Below, piece by piece: positions 10,273 through 22,713 of a stretch of DNA of 64,000 nt. Every line of letters begins with the position of its first letter. The stretch's first letter is position 1. Source of the stretch: Anomaloglossus baeobatrachus (taxonomy: Eukaryota; Chordata; Amphibia; Anura; Aromobatidae); NCBI RefSeq assembly GCF_048569485.1, contig NC_134357.1, positions 229,145,735-229,209,734 of the forward strand, written 5' to 3'. Below the pieces are notes generated by a model, which searched no databases, was not told where the DNA came from, and saw only the letters and a list, made by a program, of their open reading frames with translations. The position numbers were made by a program, and so were the translations under genes.

Positions 10273-10722
10273 TAAGGGGTTGTCTGGTCTAAAATGAAAA
10301 GTCTGCAGTCACTCTATGTGACTGTAGATTTATGAATTCTCCCAGCGTAAACACTGGGTGCTGCGAGGACCACCGGTTACTGAGCCAGCAACTGCAGTCA
10401 CGTGACTACAATTGTGCGAAATGCATATTCCCGGCCGGAACCCGACTAGTGGGCGAGGCCTCAATCAATGTTACCAATATGGAGTGGGTGCGTTCAACTA
10501 GTAGGGGCTGACGTTTAGTGGGCATGGCCTTGCTCAATACATTTGAATTGAATGAGGCAGCACCCACTAGTCGGGTTCTGGTCGGGAATATGCATCTTGC
10601 ACAATTGTGGCCACATGACTGCTGTTGCCAGCTCAGTGTATGCGCTGGGAGGACTCATAAGCCTGCAGTTACATAGAGTAACTGCAGACATCATTTTAGA
10701 CTGGTCAAGCCCTGTAAACGAT
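10273..10722. repeat. Palindromic (foldback-like) element
   Basis: Left and right arms are inverted versions of each other: AGTCTGCAGTCACTCTATGT against ACATAGAGTAACTGCAGACA, and ATGCATATTCCCGGCCGGAA against CTGGTCGGGAATATGCAT. The centre is near 10510. The outer ends (AGGGGTTGTCTGGTCTAAAA and its inverse) define a MITE-like unit of about 450 bp without coding potential. Confidence 0.65.
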
Positions 10723-10759
10723 CACATGAGGTCTTCATTCTCATATTTCTAAATGTATG

Positions 10760-11902
10760 TGTGGCGCCCTGGCAAAACCAGGTAGTCACACACTAGGCCC
10801 CCACATAACACCATCCCTCACCTAGGTGACATACAGCCGACCTGAAACCCTAGTCACCCCCCCTTAGGGCAAGACAAGCACACCAGTGGGCGGGACCAGG
10901 TGGTTAGGGAACGCCCACCTAGGGGTTTAGATAGGCCGGGGCAGAAAATCAGCAGTACCAGTTGTAGTTGAAGTTGAGAGGAGTGTGGGCTGGAGCTAGG
11001 TGTAGCTCCAGTGGTGGAGGAAGTTCAAGTTGAACGGTGCAAGGGTCGGAGCCCTGGTACCTTGGCTAGGTGGCAGACGGTGGTCTCCATCAGCAGGAGA
11101 CGGGAAGATGGCTCGGCAGATCCGTGGAGGACCGGAGCAGGGTTAGAGCCCGCCGGTACCGACACCGGAGACCCGACCGGAATGCTTGCACAGAGTGAGT
11201 ACTCGGACCCTGAAGCCAGGACCGAAAAAAGTGGCCTAGCTAATTAACCGATTGAGGGCAGGATTACAGGTCCTGCCCCAACCAAAGTCCCAAAAGCAGA
11301 CAACCACCCACAGAGAGGGATAGGGCAACCGCCAGGGCACATAGATCCCACGGGTCAGTGGGCATGGCTCCTTAGGCACACAGACAGCCGGGAGCGGACT
11401 CCCGTGTTCCATACTGGGAAGTCTAAAACACAACCACAATTAGTACAGAGGAGAAGACGGCGACAATCAGCCCGGGTGGGGGACCAGAGTACAACCGGCC
11501 GTGGCAACCGGCTACCAGCACCTTGGTTTACCAAAAGACTCGTGTGATTCATTTAATTGTGAGTAACCAAAAATCCCCTGGTCCATCCGGGTGTGCAAGC
11601 CCCTGCCAACGCCATACCCTGCACAGAGACACTGGGCCCCGGGGCAACCATCCCTACCCACGGAGGGGTTAACATCCGGATGCCATCACATCTCCCCCCG
11701 GGTATCCCACAACAGCAGCGATGGTGTCCCACTTCCCCACACACCGTGGGTGGCGTCACAGACATTTTACAATCAACCCCGTATAAATATGTCCCCCTTT
11801 TCATTCAAAGTGTTCCCGCGACCCCCGGGTTCGGAGAACCCCTCGAGCCATACCGTAGGCCCGGATCCGAGCAGCACCGGCTGCTGGCACAGGGGCGGCA
11901 CA
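10760..11902 (+). mobile_element. Solo Ty3/Gypsy-type LTR (LTR-2)
   Basis: Begins TGTGGCGCCCTGGCAAAACC and ends GGGGCGGCACA, flanked by TATG at 10756-10759 and 11903-11906. It is the same superfamily as LTR-1 but a different subfamily. Its 3' half matches the truncated copy at 30431-30996. Fossil, no internal region. Confidence 0.85.
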
Positions 11903-11906
11903 TATG

Positions 11907-12719
11907 CTGCTCATCGACATAGTAAGAACAAAGCTGAAAAATAATACATTTGGATTATGATGTTGAAGCCTAATTTGTGGTGGCTTTCTTATAAAAGAAG
12001 AGAATTGCTGAGGCAAGCAATTCATACAGTTCAATTTTATTTTTTTCTTCACATACCAACATAGAAAACATTTTGGTTCATATCTCTTTGAGAGACACAA
12101 TATACTAAATTGATATTCCTATCTTGGAGATGTATGACATTACCCACACACAGTGTTGGACTGACCTTGTGAAGCACCGGACAATCCTCTGGTGGGCCTT
12201 CCTCCTTACTTCTGTATGTTTGGATCAGGGACACTTTGACTGAATTCTGGATTATAATTTAATGTTGGATTGGTATCTACATTGAGTTCTGCAGTACTAC
12301 CTTAATAAAACTCACTGTGCTAATTTAATAACTTATTCCCTCCTTCACCCTTCAACACACACTTTTGAGTGGAGCATTTTTTTCCAGCATTTAGCATATC
12401 ATCTAGAAAGATAGGGTTTTGGATTTTTTTGTGTATATTTATTAGGTACATGTGTTTATTGTGCACATGTGAACTAGTGATCTCAGCATGGTGACCGATG
12501 AGGCACAAAGAGCCAGCTCCCTGCTGTGAATAATGGGAGTCAACACACCAGTGAGAGCCACTAAATTCTCTTAATCGCTCTCACTGGGCATAAAATTAGG
12601 GCATTCAGCAGATGAGATCCAGCACACCTGAATAAAACTCTGCCCATTCAACAATTTAATTAGCCAGTTGTAAGTGGGCTGGGTTTTGACAGTGGGTGGT
12701 TGGGGTTTCAGCCGCATTA
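11907..12719. other. AT-rich spacer with a possible hAT-end fragment
   Basis: Mostly unassigned AT-rich DNA. CAGTGTTGGACTGACC near 12151 resembles a hAT-type terminus, but I see no partner end, so it is not called as an element. The 170-codon open frame starting near the right edge crosses into the LINE below and is out of phase with its coding remnant. Confidence 0.35.
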
Positions 12720-13345
12720 ACACCAGTTTAACAATGTTTTCACCTAGGATACAATTAATCTACCTCTCCCCTCACTATTCCCCAGCCTCTCCTCTGCCAA
12801 ACCCTACACTGACTTCCCATTGCCCAAAGACTCCATATCAAAACACTAATCATTACATGCAAAACCATTCACAACCTGTCTCTTCCACACATCTGAGACC
12901 TAGTCTCCCGGTCCCTACCTGTTCGCAACTTCCGTTCCACAAAAGATCTCCTTTTCTACTCCCCTCTTATCTTCTCTTCCCACAATCGCATACAAGATTT
13001 CTCTCTTTCCTCCCCCATACTCTGGAACTCTCCAACCCAGTATATCAGACTCTCACCTACCATAGAAACCTTCAAAAGGAACCTGAAGACCCACCGCTTC
13101 CGACAAGCCTACAATCTGCAATAACTCTCATCCATTATATCACCAACTCTACATTCACCTACTGTATCCTCACCCATACCCTATAGACTGTGAGCCTTCG
13201 CGGACAGGGTCCTTTTCCTTCTGTACCAGTCTGCTTTGTAGTGTTGTTAATTATTGTACTTGTTTTTTATGTATACCCCATTTCACTTGTAAATAAATAA
13301 ATGTCACTATAATAATAATAATAATAATAATAAAAATAATAATAA
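12720..13345 (+). mobile_element. LINE 3' end with AAT-type tail
   Basis: In one plus-strand frame (about 12826-13110) the translation reads like the C-terminal part of a non-LTR retrotransposon ORF2: LPIAQRLHIKTL, then SSPILWNSPTQYIRLSP, then IETFKRNLKTHRFRQAY. At least one in-frame stop interrupts it. A short 3' UTR follows, ending in a (AATAAT)n microsatellite near 13310-13345, a tail type seen in several LINE clades. This is a 5'-truncated, decayed copy. I do not assign a clade with certainty. The 170-codon open frame at 12674-13186 is a different phase and is not the real protein. Confidence 0.7.
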
Positions 13346-15305
13346 AAAAATATTATAATAGTAAGCCCCAGTGATAATGATTTAAAGATGTCTGTCAGAT
13401 CCCTCTATTACTAATGTTGTAATCAAGTGTTCCAAAAAAACAAAAACATGTAATAAAAAAATTCCTTACACTGCCCTCATTTGACCATTTTATTAACCAA
13501 CTAGATTAGTGTCAAATACTTTATCTTAACCCCTCCTTGACCTTTGACATAACTATACATCATAGTGTGGAAGGGGTTCCCAACCTATTACTTCTCGGTA
13601 TGTCATGGCAATCATGTTGAGCACAGGAGCTTTGCCCGCATAATCACTGCAAGGAACTCAGCTTAATTGATAGCAAAAAACCTATGCTTTACTTTCATAG
13701 TGCCATAAAATCGTATGTAAAAAAAAATGGTATCACTGATACCGTCATCTTGTCCTGCAAAAAAATATGCCACCATACAGCTCCGTCAGTGGAAAAATAA
13801 AAAAGCTACAGCCCTCAGAATGGAGTGATGCAAAAACATTTTTTTTTCTATAAAATAGTTTTTATTGTGTAAAAGAGGCAAAACATAAAAAATAATATAA
13901 ATAGAGTATCACTCTAATTGTACTGACCCAAAGAATAACCTAAAACTGAAAAAACATGAACCCAGCTCACCGATGTGGAAGTTTATGCCACAGGATCAAT
14001 GTGTAATGCCCGACATCACACTCTGGACAAGGGTGTGAGTCCTACATGCAGTGCAATCAAGAGACTAGAAGAAAATCCAGTGAGCAGACAGTCTGGATAA
14101 AAGAAATTCTCTTTATTTTTAAATCTTTTTAAAATTCCATATGAAAAGGATGCATAACAGTCTGACAGAGGTAACCTGCTCACTGGATTTTCTTCTAGTC
14201 TCTTGAAAGAATAAGCCTGTCTTAGTACTTTTACCAAATAGTGAATGCTATAAAAAAACAAAAACAAAAATCAATTACTGAATTGTTGTTTCATGTTCAT
14301 TCTGCTTACCAAAATCAGAATAAAAAACGATTTAAAAATGTTATGTTCCCAAAAATGGTACTATTAAAAACGTCAACTCCTCCCACAAATAACAAGCCCT
14401 CACATACCGGTAACTCTGTCATCAGAAATCTAAAAAAAAGTATAGCTGTAAAAATATTGCGATGCAAAAACATTAGCCAAACATTAAAAACCGACACAAA
14501 TCAGATATCGCTGAAATTGCACCTACCAAAAGAATAAAGCCATCTAATTTTTATACCACGTGTGAACAGCATTCTTAATCTGCTGTTAATTTATTCATTG
14601 GTCCTCTCAAAGATCGCAGTAAGGCTTGGCTCACATTTATCCTACGCTCTACACTGAGCACTTACATGGATGTTTTACGTGTAAATCTCTGAAATATGTG
14701 ATTAAGACAAAACCCGCAAAAGAAAAATTATGAGGCAAAGGGAGTAATTTTAGACTCTCTTTATCCTTTGATCCAGCAGTGTCCATCTTTGCAGTGGTGC
14801 ATAAAAGCGTTCAACCAGTTTTGTACACTTCGGACAAGTACAACGCAGAACAGAGGCCAGATGGAGTCCAGAATAAGTCTGCTGCCACATTATAGTGAAT
14901 GGATCTATAGAGGGTGTCATCTTAATCACGTCATTCGAAGATTTAGATGGAAACTGCAATGTAAGGGCTCAGCCTAGAGCACAGGATACATTTTATGTAA
15001 CATGTTCCCAATAAAAGCTTCAACTCAATCCACAAAAAAAAACCAAAACAAGTCCCCACTTAGGTCCATCATCTGTCAATGGAAATACGGGGTATTTTCA
15101 CAATACTGGTAACACAAAGGCTCTGGGAAAGGTAGATGCGAGCAAGGCGAACTACAAACATAGCTCAGTAACACTAGTTCTGTAGGAGCAATAGGCCCAA
15201 ATTCCTACCAACTATTGTGAGAAACTTGTGTAAGGATATCCAAAATGCTTGACCCAAGTCTGATGAGACGAAGATAGGACTTTTTGTGAGGAAAAGTGCG
15301 ACTTA
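13346..15305. other. AT-rich spacer with an old interspersed repeat
   Basis: Low-GC DNA. The stretch near 13520-13900 and that near 14300-14530 look like two parts of an old interspersed repeat (AAAAATAAAAAAGCTACAGC and ATCTAAAAAAAAGTATAGCT), separated by the hairpin at 14058-14205. No convincing open frame is present. Confidence 0.4.
14058..14205. repeat. Perfect 30-bp inverted repeat with an 88-bp loop
   Basis: CAAGAGACTAGAAGAAAATC and the following ten bases (14058-14087) recur as an exact reverse complement at 14176-14205. Perfect arms suggest a young small foldback element or a recent inverted duplication. The loop is AT-rich and non-coding. Confidence 0.75.
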
Positions 15306-16338
15306 CAATCTGAAAAATCTGGTAAATAATTGATACAGTGCTGATTTTGCAACTTTTCCACCTAATGTAGAGGTGTAATTTTTATCGTAGGTACACTTCA
15401 ACTGTGACAGACAGAATAAAAAAAATCCACAAAAACACATTGTATGATTTATAAATAATGAATTTGCATTTTATTGCATGAAATAAGTATTTGATACAAT
15501 AGAAAAACAGAACTTAATATTTGGTACAGAAACCTTTGTTTGCAATTACAGAGGTGAGACGTTTCCTGTAGTTCTTGACTAAGTTTGCACACACTGCAGC
15601 AGGGATTTTGGCCCATTGCTCCGTACATATCTTCTCCAGATCTTTCAGGTTTTGGGGCTGTCACTGGGTAAAATAGAAATATAGCTCTCGTGGACTCATC
15701 TCTCTGCAGGTCATTGACCAGATCCCCTAGTGTAGTTCTGGACTGATTCCTGACCTTTCTCAGAATCATCCTTACACCACGAGGCGAGATCTTGTATGGA
15801 GCCCCAGACCAAGTAAAATTGACAGTCATCATGTGTTTCTTCCATTTTCTAATTGCATGAACAGTTGTTGCCTTCTTACCAAGCTGCTTGCCTTTTGTCC
15901 TGTAACCCATCCAAGCTTGTGGAGGTCTGCACTTTTTTCCCTGGTGTCTTTAGAAAGGTCTTTGGTCTTGGGCATGGTGGAAAGGCTGAAGTGTGATTGT
16001 TTGAGTGTGTGGAGAGGTGTCTTTTATACAGGGAACAGGTTAAAATAGTTGCAATAAATACAGGTAATGAGTGCAGAGTAGGAGGACTTCTTGAAGAAAT
16101 AACAGGTCTGTGAGAGCTATAATTCTTGCTGGTTTGTAGGTGATCAAATACTTATTTCATGCAATAAAATGCAAATTAATTATTTAAAAATCATATAGTG
16201 TGATTTTCTAGATTTTCTCTTATTATGTCTATCACAATTGAACTGTACCTATGATAAAAATTACAAACGTTTCCATTTTTTTGTAGGTGGTAAACCTTGC
16301 AAAATCGGCAGTGTATCAAATACTTATTTTTCCCACTG
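15306..16338 (-). mobile_element. Internally deleted Tc1/mariner-type element
   Basis: The right end TGCAAAATCGGCAGTGTATC...TTCCCACTG, followed by TA (16339-16340), is inverse to the left end GATACAGTGCTGATTTTGCA near 15335. TA also flanks the decayed left terminus (15304-15305). The subterminal block TAGGTACACTTCAACTGTGA recurs inverted near 16240. At about 1.03 kb it is shorter than a usual Tc1 (about 1.6 kb), with the centre of the transposase lost. Confidence 0.8.
15449..15955 (-). pseudogene. Tc1-like transposase remnant
   Basis: Minus-strand fragments resemble a Tc1-family transposase: [20 protein letters not shown] and [20 protein letters not shown] (an N-terminal DNA-binding region). 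The stretch containing the catalytic DDE triad is absent. The 153-codon open frame at 15449-15910 joins retained pieces and runs into the terminal repeat. It cannot encode an active enzyme. Confidence 0.7.
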
Positions 16339-16340
16339 TA

Positions 16341-16738
16341 TGAACCTTGCATGATGAATATAAATGGCTTTTTCCACCTCACCTCATATAGATATTTGCT
16401 ATCCCCATAGCTGTAGCCATTACCATATATGTACCGTAAAATGACCATTACTTTAGAAATGTTACATTTGCTAGAATGCAAGGGCAAAAAACAAACAAAA
16501 CAAGTATACTTTGATTTGTTACTCTGTTCTCTTATTTCTTTGTAGCATAATAATATTACATACAAATGTTGATAACAATAAACTAAAAAGATGAGGGTCA
16601 AAGTGCTCCACTTATCTCAGAAAATCGAATATCAAGTAGCTTTGGTGATTTTTTTTTATAAACACTAACCTAGATTAAGTGTAAGTGATGTCCTGTCCAA
16701 GTTCTCATCATGTAAAATTAAATTTATAAAGAAATACA
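16341..16738. other. AT-rich spacer
   Basis: No gene, tandem repeat or element end is recognised between the Tc1 remnant and the small hAT MITE. Confidence 0.4.
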
Positions 16739-16925
16739 CAGGGTGGACATATCATTGGTGCAGTCTATGTAGCCGCAGAGGGGCCCAGGAGGTCAGGGAG
16801 CCCATTTCTACCTCCAAAGCAGGTGGGATTGTACATTTTCATGAGTTATTGGACTAAAAAAGGGCCCCCTTTTTTAGTCCAACTGTTTTTGCACAGGGAC
16901 CCCCTTCTGTCTATGTCCACCACTG
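16739..16925. mobile_element. Small hAT-type MITE
   Basis: A 187-bp unit from CAGGGTGGACATATC to TATGTCCACCACTG with inverse ends. It is flanked by GAAATACA (16731-16738) and GAAAAACA (16926-16933), an 8-bp duplication with one difference. An internal palindrome GGACTAAAAAAGGGCCCCCT / TTTTTTAGTCC is visible. Non-coding. Confidence 0.75.
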
Positions 16926-16933
16926 GAAAAACA

Positions 16934-17409
16934 TATAGCTTCAATACATCTTTTCTACAAAACAAAAAATAGTATGAAAGAAAACTCCCGAAAAACTTAC
17001 TGAACAGGGTAACCAAGGTGCTCCTTATAAACTTCATGTTTAATATTAGAAGAGTCCTTCTCGAATAGCTCAGACACATATCTTAGTTTAGGGGCCAGGA
17101 AACAGTCACTTGTCACCCACCAACCAATGCTGTCCATAGTTAGCTTCAATTCTCTTATCACTGACAAGCAGAAGGAACTAACTAATATTGTCCTAAGTAG
17201 GATGCTGAGGCTTCATACATAATAAATGGTTGCTCCTTATAATTCTTTGGACACATTTCAAAGTCATTGATTACACCTATTGATGAGAAAATAATACATT
17301 ATCTGGGATTTTTATATTCATGGTCTATTTTAAAAAGACGTTCAACCTGTTAAGCTATTTAAAGGCTATACCTACCCGTTCACTTCATAAGTATGCATTT
17401 TATTACAGA
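16934..17409. other. AT-rich spacer
   Basis: Nothing recognised apart from the A at 17409 that forms one side of the Helitron insertion site. Confidence 0.4.
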
Positions 17410-19171
17410 CTAGCTGTAGTATCCGGGCGTTGCCCGGGATAGTAACTGTCTCTTTGTCTCTCTCCCAGTCTGTCTGTGTCTGTCTGTCTAGCTCTTTCTG
17501 TCTGTGTGTCTGTCTCTGTTTGTTTGGCTCTGTCTATGTGTCCGTCTCTTTCCCTGTCTGTCTGTTTGTGTCTATCTCTCTGTCTGTCTCCGTATCAGTC
17601 TCTCTGTCTGTCTCTCTATCTCTGTGTCTGTCTGTCTGTCTCATTCCAGGTCTGTCTCTGTCCCCCTCTGTCTCTTTTCCCCCCCTGTCTCTTTTTCCCT
17701 CTGTCTGTTTTCCCCCTCTGTCTCTTTCCCCCTCTGTCTCTTTTCCCCCTCTGTCTCTTTCCACCTCTGTCTCTTTCCCCCTCTGTCTGTCTCTTTCCCA
17801 GTCTGTCTCTTCCCCCTCTTTCTCTTTTTCCCCCTTTGTCTCTTTCCCCCTCTGTCTCTTTCCCCCTCTGTCTATTTCCCCCTCTGTCTCTGTCTCTTTT
17901 CCTCCCTCTGTCTCTGTCTCTTCCCCCTCTGTCTCTTTTCCCCTCTCTCTCTTTCCCCCTCTGTCTCTTTTCCCCCTGTGTCTCTTTTCCCCTGTGTCTC
18001 TTTTCCCTTTTTCTTTTCCCCTCTGTCTCTTTGCCCCTCTGTCTCTGTCTCTTTACCCCTCTGTCTCTTTTTCCCCTCTTTCTCTTTTACCCCCTCTGTT
18101 TCCCCCCCCTCTGTCTCTTTCTCCCCTCTATCTCTTTCTCCCTCTGTCTCTTTCCCCCCTGTCTCTTTTCCCCCTCTGTCTCTGTCTCTCCCCCCCCTCT
18201 GTCTCTCCCTTCCCCTATGTCTCTTTTCCCCTCTCTCTCTTTCCCCCTCTGTCTCTTTTCCCCCTGTGTCTCTTTTTCCCTGTGTCTCTTTTCCCTTTTT
18301 CTTTTCCCCTCTGTCTCTTTGCCCCTCTGTCTCTGTCTCTTTACCCCTCTGTCTCTTTTTACCCTCTGTCTCTTTTACCCCCTCTGTTCCCCCCCTCTGT
18401 CTCTTTCTCCCCTCTATCTCTTTCCCCCTCTGTCTCTTTCCCCCTCTGTCTCTTTTCCCCCTCTGTCTCTGTCTCTCCCCCCTCTGTCTCTCCCCTCCCC
18501 TATGTCTCTTTTCCCCTCTGTCTCTTTTCCCCTGTCTCTTTGCCCCTCTGTCTCTTTGCCCCTCTGTCTCTGTCTCTTTACCCCCTGTCTCTTTGCCCCT
18601 CTGTCTCTTTCCCCCCTCTGTCTCTTTCCTCCTCTGTCTCTTTCCTCCTCTGTCTCTTTTCCCCACTGTCTCTTTTCCCCACTGTCTCTTTCCCGCTCTG
18701 TCTCTTTTCCCCTCTGTCTCTTTTCCCCTCTGTCTCTTTCCACCTCTGTCTATCTCTTTCCCTATCTGTATTCCTCTGTCTGTCTCTTGACTGTCTCTTT
18801 CCCTGTTTGCCTCAGTCTGTGCTTATGTCTGTCTGTCTGTCTCAATCTGTCTCTCCACTGACATCTTATTACCTTACATATAAGCTTCTTATACTAACAA
18901 TTTATTTTGTTCCTATAGCAACCACTCAGCTCCTATTAATAAGCAGTAGCTCCTATCTCCATTGACTTTAAAGGAGACCGCTGTTTTGGAGAGTGACTGT
19001 AAAGCGCGGGGTTAAATGTTCCTGTCAAAACATAGTCTATGACGTTCCCTGAGTCACATGGAACATCTGTGCAAAATTTTGTGATTGTAAATGCGACGGT
19101 GCGGATTCCTTTAGCGGACATACACACATACATACACACATACATACATACACTCAGCTTTATATATTAGA
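17410..19171 (-). mobile_element. Non-autonomous Helitron, copy 1
   Basis: Read on the minus strand, it starts TCTAATATATAAAGCTGAGT at 19171 and ends at 17410 with a GC-rich hairpin (CCCGGGCAACGCCCGG), about ten bases, then CTAG followed by host T. TC start, 3' hairpin, CTRR end and insertion between A and T are diagnostic of Helitrons. The body is non-coding: about 1.4 kb of pyrimidine array plus an end-proximal block (AATCCGCACCGTCGCATTTA). No Rep/helicase is present. Confidence 0.9.
17450..18860. repeat. TCTGTCTCTTTCCCC array inside Helitron 1
   Basis: Degenerate 13-16-bp pyrimidine repeats, CTCTGTCTCTTTTCCCC being typical. A higher-order duplication of about 287 bp is visible: TTCCCTTTTTCTTTTCCCCT occurs near 18003 and again near 18290. 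The 428- to 511-codon Ser/Leu/Pro/Phe open frames are artefacts. Confidence 0.92.
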
Positions 19172-20217
19172 TAACCACAGTTTTACCATAATAAAGTAAA
19201 TGAAACTGAACAGCAATATTAGACATAGCTATTACTAAAAGTACAGGACTGTTCTCGATAAACATTGATAGTTAGAAAGAGTGTATAACAAAAATAATGT
19301 ATAGAAAAGAATCAGGTGGCTTGCTGGTCACCTGTGGAAGTTGTGCTTTGATGAGGCCCACCTTTGTTCAAGGCATGTAGTATCAGATAATGAGGGAAAA
19401 GCTGGCAGCTGGGACAAGCCCATGAATGCACCACAGAAAAAAAGCGGATTGTATAGGGTGGTCAGCAAGGAATAACTGGATACAATTAATAAAATTATAT
19501 ATTGGCTTTATTCTGGACAGGACACCAGGTGCATACATCAGAACATATAAAACCTGTAAATAGCAAATGGTCACGATTAGTGGTGGGCGAGCACAGAACA
19601 TGTCCACACGCTGTGGGCTTCAGGCAGAGATTGAGCAGCAGCGATGAGTGGTGACGTCACTTAGTTTATTTGAAGTCATAGCTGGAGGTTTCCAAGGAAC
19701 CCCAGCTTTAACTGCAGGTTAACTGACCTCAGCTGACCTCACTAAACTCAGTGACCTCACCTCACGTAAGGTCACTCAGTTCAGAGACCTGCATCTCCTG
19801 GCAGAAAACCACAGAAATAGTATGAGCGGCCCCAGAAGTAGTGTTACAGCTATGCAGGTCACTGGTATGTGTAACGCACCCAATTTTCTTTTATTTTCTT
19901 TATTTTTTCTTTATTTTTTTTTAATTACCTGAGTTTCCAGATGCAGATAGGTACCCAGAGTTCCCTGAGAACTTCGGGCCCAGGGCCAGCCCTCAGATAC
20001 TTTTCAGCCTGCGCTGATTCAGACTTTTACAGTCTGAGTCCGCCCGTCAATAGTCACAATGTGATGATCACATTATCTGGATCAAGCCTAATTCAGATCA
20101 TTGGCAATGACTGACATACATAGCAATAATAACCACGGTAAAATTTACATATAAAGTACAATAAAAAGTAAATAATAATTTACACAGAGATATATGCACA
20201 TATATACAGTGTGTCCA
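19172..20217. other. Spacer with no recognised feature
   Basis: About 1 kb of mixed composition. Short direct repeats of the type TGACCTCAC... occur near 19725-19770. No coding, RNA or transposon-end signature is identified. Confidence 0.35.
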
Positions 20218-20348
20218 CTAGAGATGAGCCACCCCCCTAGTGTTCGAGTTCGGTTCGTCGAACAGCGGGTGTGTTCGGCGAACGTTCGACGAACGTTCGA
20301 AGAACACCTTCGAACCCCATAGAAAACAATGGCAGGCAAATGCAAACA
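20218..20348. repeat. Dispersed repeat with GTTCG/CGAAC palindromes
   Basis: AGAGATGAGCCACCC... is followed by a cluster of GTTCG and CGAAC blocks (20240-20312), including CGAACGTTCGACGAACGTTC, forming overlapping palindromes. It appears to be part of an interspersed repeat interrupted by the Tc1 element that starts at 20351. Confidence 0.5.
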
Positions 20349-20568
20349 TACAGTGCTGGCCAAAAGTATTGGCACCCCTGCAATTCTGTCAGATAATACT
20401 CTGTTTCTTCTTGAAAATTATTGCAATCACAAATTCTTTGGTATTATTATCTTCATTTATTTTGCTTGCAATGAAAAAACACAAAAGAGAATGAAACAAA
20501 AATCAAATCATTGATCATTTCACACAAAACTCCAAAAATGGGCCAGACAAAAGTATTGGCACCCTTAA

Positions 20569-21296
20569 GGTCCAGTCACACTAAGCAACTTACCAGCGAT
20601 ACAAACAACGATAGGGATCGCTGGTAAGTTGCTAGGAGGTTGCTGGTGAGCTGTCACACTGCGACGCTCCAGCGATCCCACCAGCAACCTGACCTGGCAG
20701 GGATCGCTGGAGCGTGGCTACACGAGTTGCTGGTGAGCTCACCAGCAACCAGTGACCAGCCCCCAGTCTCCTAGTTACAGCACACATCAGGTTAATTAAC
20801 CCGATGTGTGCTGCAGCTAAATGTGCACAGAGCAGGGAGCAGCGCACACTGAGCGCTGGCTCCTTGCTCTCCTAGTTACAGCACACATCGGGTTAATTGC
20901 CTGATGTGTGCTGCAGCTATCTGTGCACAGAGCAGGAGCCGGCAGCACAGGCAGTGAGAGCGGAGGAGGCTGGTATCAAAGGTAAATATCGGGTAACCAA
21001 GGACAGGGCTTCTTGGTTACCCGATGTTTACATTAGTTACCAGCCTCAGCAGAAGCTGGCTCCCTGCTCACTGCACATTAGTTGTTGCTGTCTCGCTGTC
21101 ACACACAGCGATCTGTGCTTCACAGCAGGACAGCAACAACTAAAAAATGGCCCAGGACATTCAGCAACAACCAACGACCTCACAGCAGGGGCCAGGTTGT
21201 TGCTGGATGTCACACACAGCAACATCGCTAGCAACGTCACAAAAGTTGTTCGTTACCAGCGATGTTGCTAGCGATGTTGCTTAGTGTGACGGGGCC
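20569..21296. mobile_element. TTAA-flanked non-autonomous element nested in the Tc1
   Basis: The inverse ends GGTCCAGTCACACTAAGCAA and TTGCTTAGTGTGACGGGGCC are bounded by TTAA at 20565-20568 and 21297-21300. A TTAA duplication points to the piggyBac or Kolobok groups. The 728-bp body is rich in short palindromes around GTTGCTGG/CCAGCAAC and CAGCGAT/ATCGCTG. Two related halves carry TTACAGCACACATC(A/G)GGTTAAT. No transposase frame is present. It sits between the Tc1 terminal repeat and the transposase stop, so it did not disrupt that gene. Confidence 0.82.
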
Positions 21297-21302
21297 TTAA
21301 GC

Positions 21303-22335
<1,033 letters not shown>

Positions 22336-22713
22336 GCTCAATGTGGTACAAACAAGGACACAGGACAGAGGTTGAGTCAACTTTAATCCATGTCAACTGG
22401 CTGCAAGTGTGATTTAGTTATTGCCAACACCTGTTAGGTGCCACAGGTAAGTTACAGGTGCTGTTAATTACACAAATTAGAGAAGCATCACATGATTTTT
22501 CAAACAGTGCCAATACTTTTGTCCACCCCCTTTTTTATGTTTGGTGTGGAATTATATCCAATTTGGCTTTATGACATTTTTTTTCTTTCATTGAAGACAA
22601 ATTAAATGAAGATAATAATTCCGAAGAATTTGTGATTGCAATCATTTTCAAGAAGAAACTGAGTATTCTCTGACAGAATTGTAGGGGTGCCAATACTTTT
22701 AGCCAACACTGTA

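Noticed and set aside
12145-12240. hAT element beginning CAGTGTTGGACTG
   Set aside because: No matching inverse end or 8-bp duplication could be found nearby.
12674-13186. 170-codon plus-strand frame
   Set aside because: Out of phase with the LINE ORF2 remnant that can be read in the next frame.
17430-18965. 511-codon Ser/Leu/Pro/Phe frame and its 264-codon antisense partner
   Set aside because: Translation of the pyrimidine array in a Helitron; all three plus frames are similarly open.
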